Positions 62,696 through 64,000 of a DNA stretch of 64,000 nt are shown piece after piece (position 1 is the first letter of the stretch; each line of letters opens with the position of its first letter). A model generated the notes under the pieces. It was not told where the DNA came from. It saw nothing but the letters and a program-made list of their open reading frames with translations, and did not search any database. The position numbers and the translations under genes were made by a program. The stretch covers positions 1,054,001-1,118,000 of the forward strand of contig CAWFSJ010000001.1 of the NCBI GenBank assembly GCA_963818505.1, in the 5' to 3' direction. Source of the DNA: JADKAV01 sp963818505 (GTDB lineage: Bacteria; Actinomycetota; Actinomycetes; S36-B12; UBA10799).

Positions 62696-64000
62696 CGGTC
62701 GAACTGACGCCCCGCGCGTACCCGTCGAAGGGTTGGGACACAACGCGGTAGGTGTAACTGCCGTTCTTGACCGTCGGGATGACCTTGAACTGGTAATTGC
62801 CGGAACGGTTCGTGCGCGCAGATCCCAGAGAGACCCACTTGCCTTCGACCAGACGCTGACGTACGACCTTGACGCGCGACCGGGCCGGCAGGACTGTTCC
62901 CGAAAGCCGCACCTTCTGGCCTGTGAAAGCCACGATCGAGGAGTTGACGCTGACCGCTGCCCGCACGCGGGTCTGGACGACCGCACTGCGGGCGGCCTTG
63001 CGGTTCCCGCTGCTGGAGACCTTGACCCGGAAGGTACTGGTGCGCTTCGGGGTGTGCGTGAAGACAACTTGGCCGCTCTTGGGCACCGACTCGGTAGCCG
63101 CCTGACGCCAGCCGCCCTTGCCCTCAGGGTTGACCTGCAGCACAGCCTCGCCGCCACCATCTGGTTGACCGTCGACGCTGACCTGCGCGGTGAACGAGGC
63201 CTGCTGGCCCTTCGTCACGAACTTGGGTGCCCCGATCTTGACGTTGGCGCTCTTGCGCGCGCCGGGGTTGGCCTTCTGAACCCCTACCGCATCGCGCACT
63301 GCCGGCCACTGGTCTGCTGCCTCGCCGCCGATGGTCCACAGGGCTGCACCGGCCAGACCCTGGGAACGGGCCACGCGGACCCGGTCGGCCACGGACTTGG
63401 CATCGGCGAAGTAGGCGCGTCGGCCGACCGTGCACTCGGTCTTGTTGCCCTTGGCGTTCAGACCCTTGTAGACGATGTTGTAGGAGACGTTCATCTCCCC
63501 CGAGGAGTCGCGGCTGATCTGGCTGGGAGCGACGCCGTCCGCAGCCAAGGACGCCAGCGCGGAGGCCGAGGTCATGGAGAAGTTCGAGTTCTTGATGTCC
63601 TGGCCGACAGGGCACTTGCCTGTGGTGCCGGTATGCCAGTTGCGTCCGTACACAGGGATGCCGAGCTGCACCTTGCCGGCGGGCACAACCGTGGGCGCGT
63701 AGGCCGCAACCTTCTGCACCCACGCGAGCGGGGCGATCGGTCCGGGGCTGCCCACGGAGTAGTCGTAGGCCATGATCCGAAGGAGGTCGGCGTACTGCCC
63801 GATGGCCGGGTAGTCGTAGACCCAGTAGCCGCTGGTGCTGTCCTTATTGGAGTTGTAGGTCGGAGGTACGGTCACCGCCAGCAGTTTGCCCTCGGCGTGC
63901 AGGGCCGCACCGAGCTCCTTGAGGAATGCAACCCAGTTGGGTCGCGTGCTGGCCCAGGAAGACGTGCCGTCGGTGAAGGCGAATGTCTCGTAGTCCAGGT
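62676..64000 (-). CDS. GH18 chitinase-like glycosidase, N-terminus outside window
   Basis: At least 441 codons, running off the right edge. The catalytic DxDxE motif is entered at the border as LDYE, with the glutamate at 63987-63989. The barrel continues with LRIMAYDYSVGSPGP and VQLGIPVYGRNW, and ends with AALWTIGGEAADQWP. Two Ig-like/filamin-type modules of about 85 residues follow (from about 63240), ending VSSTVSFRAR. It probably acts on chitin or peptidoglycan-type glycans outside the cell; the signal peptide would be in the missing part. Confidence 0.9.
   Translation of the reverse strand, partial: LDYETFAFTDGTSSWASTRPNWVAFLKELGAALHAEGKLLAVTVPPTYNSNKDSTSGYWVYDYPAIGQYADLLRIMAYDYSVGSPGPIAPLAWVQKVAAYAPTVVPAGKVQLGIPVYGRNWHTGTTGKCPVGQDIKNSNFSMTSASALASLAADGVAPSQISRDSSGEMNVSYNIVYKGLNAKGNKTECTVGRRAYFADAKSVADRVRVARSQGLAGAALWTIGGEAADQWPAVRDAVGVQKANPGARKSANVKIGAPKFVTKGQQASFTAQVSVDGQPDGGGEAVLQVNPEGKGGWRQAATESVPKSGQVVFTHTPKRTSTFRVKVSSSGNRKAARSAVVQTRVRAAVSVNSSIVAFTGQKVRLSGTVLPARSRVKVVRQRLVEGKWVSLGSARTNRSGNYQFKVIPTVKNGSYTYRVVSQPFDGYARGVSSTVSFRAR

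Overview
The window is a high-GC actinobacterial chromosome segment (Actinomycetota). The main reasons are gene order shared with Mycobacterium (the Rv3024c-Rv3039c and Rv1331-Rv1341 neighbourhoods), a MurT/GatD pair, the CysO/CysM/Mec sulfur relay, SCO6880-type conjugation proteins and many start codons sitting 6-7 nt below a TANNNT box (leaderless transcripts). The species cannot be named from the sequence; an uncultivated lineage is plausible. No rRNA or CRISPR was seen. There are two tRNA genes.

Layout. 1-7.0 kb (minus): tRNA thiolation (MnmA, cysteine desulfurase), glycogen phosphorylase, and an SGNH/MBOAT acyl-modification pair. 7.0-7.45 kb: repeat-rich spacer. 7.45-17 kb: EtfBA, then a block matching the mycobacterial methylglucose lipopolysaccharide (MGLP) locus: methyltransferase, GH57 branching enzyme, GT4 glucosyltransferase, hexapeptide acyltransferase, second methyltransferase, enoyl-CoA hydratase, plus an inserted ATP-grasp ligase. 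17-23.5 kb: GlgX, GlgE, GlgB. 23.6-34.5 kb: DEAH helicase with a membrane segment, MurT-GatD, thioredoxin-TPR, MFS exporter, TetR, isobutyryl-CoA mutase large subunit and secreted phospholipase D-like protein. 34.5-40.6 kb: compact type IV secretion-like operon, secreted cysteine amidase-like protein, broken DUF222-HNH gene and tRNA-Lys. 40.6-46.5 kb: GroES-like, DUF3618, CbiMNQO metal importer with operator, broken bcp, tRNA-Leu, zeta-like kinase. 46.6-53.1 kb: Rieske, SRPBCC, lipoprotein, Asp-box protein and membrane proteins. 53.1-62.7 kb: M13 peptidase, RdgB, Rph, metallo-beta-lactamase fold protein, MurI, CysM, CysO, Mec, DUF2017, ClpS and a class V aminotransferase. 62.7-64 kb: GH18 hydrolase running off the end.

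How the genes work together. Most of the first 24 kb is alpha-glucan metabolism: GlgE elongates with maltose-1-phosphate, GlgB and GH57 branch, GlgX debranches, GlgP phosphorolyses, and the methyltransferase/acyltransferase genes would decorate a cytosolic glucan. The 55-61 kb block couples cysteine synthesis on a carrier protein to RNA and nucleotide housekeeping.

Most notable signals: (1) a dispersed palindromic element of exactly 68 bp in six intergenic copies; (2) a second hairpin repeat of about 110 bp in two inverted copies; (3) a cluster of single G/C-base insertions that break genes only between 39.5 and 46.5 kb, probably sequence errors or local decay; (4) a minimal conjugation module at the 3' side of tRNA-Lys; (5) a 21-bp palindrome over the cbiM promoter; (6) a probable CTG start for cbiQ.
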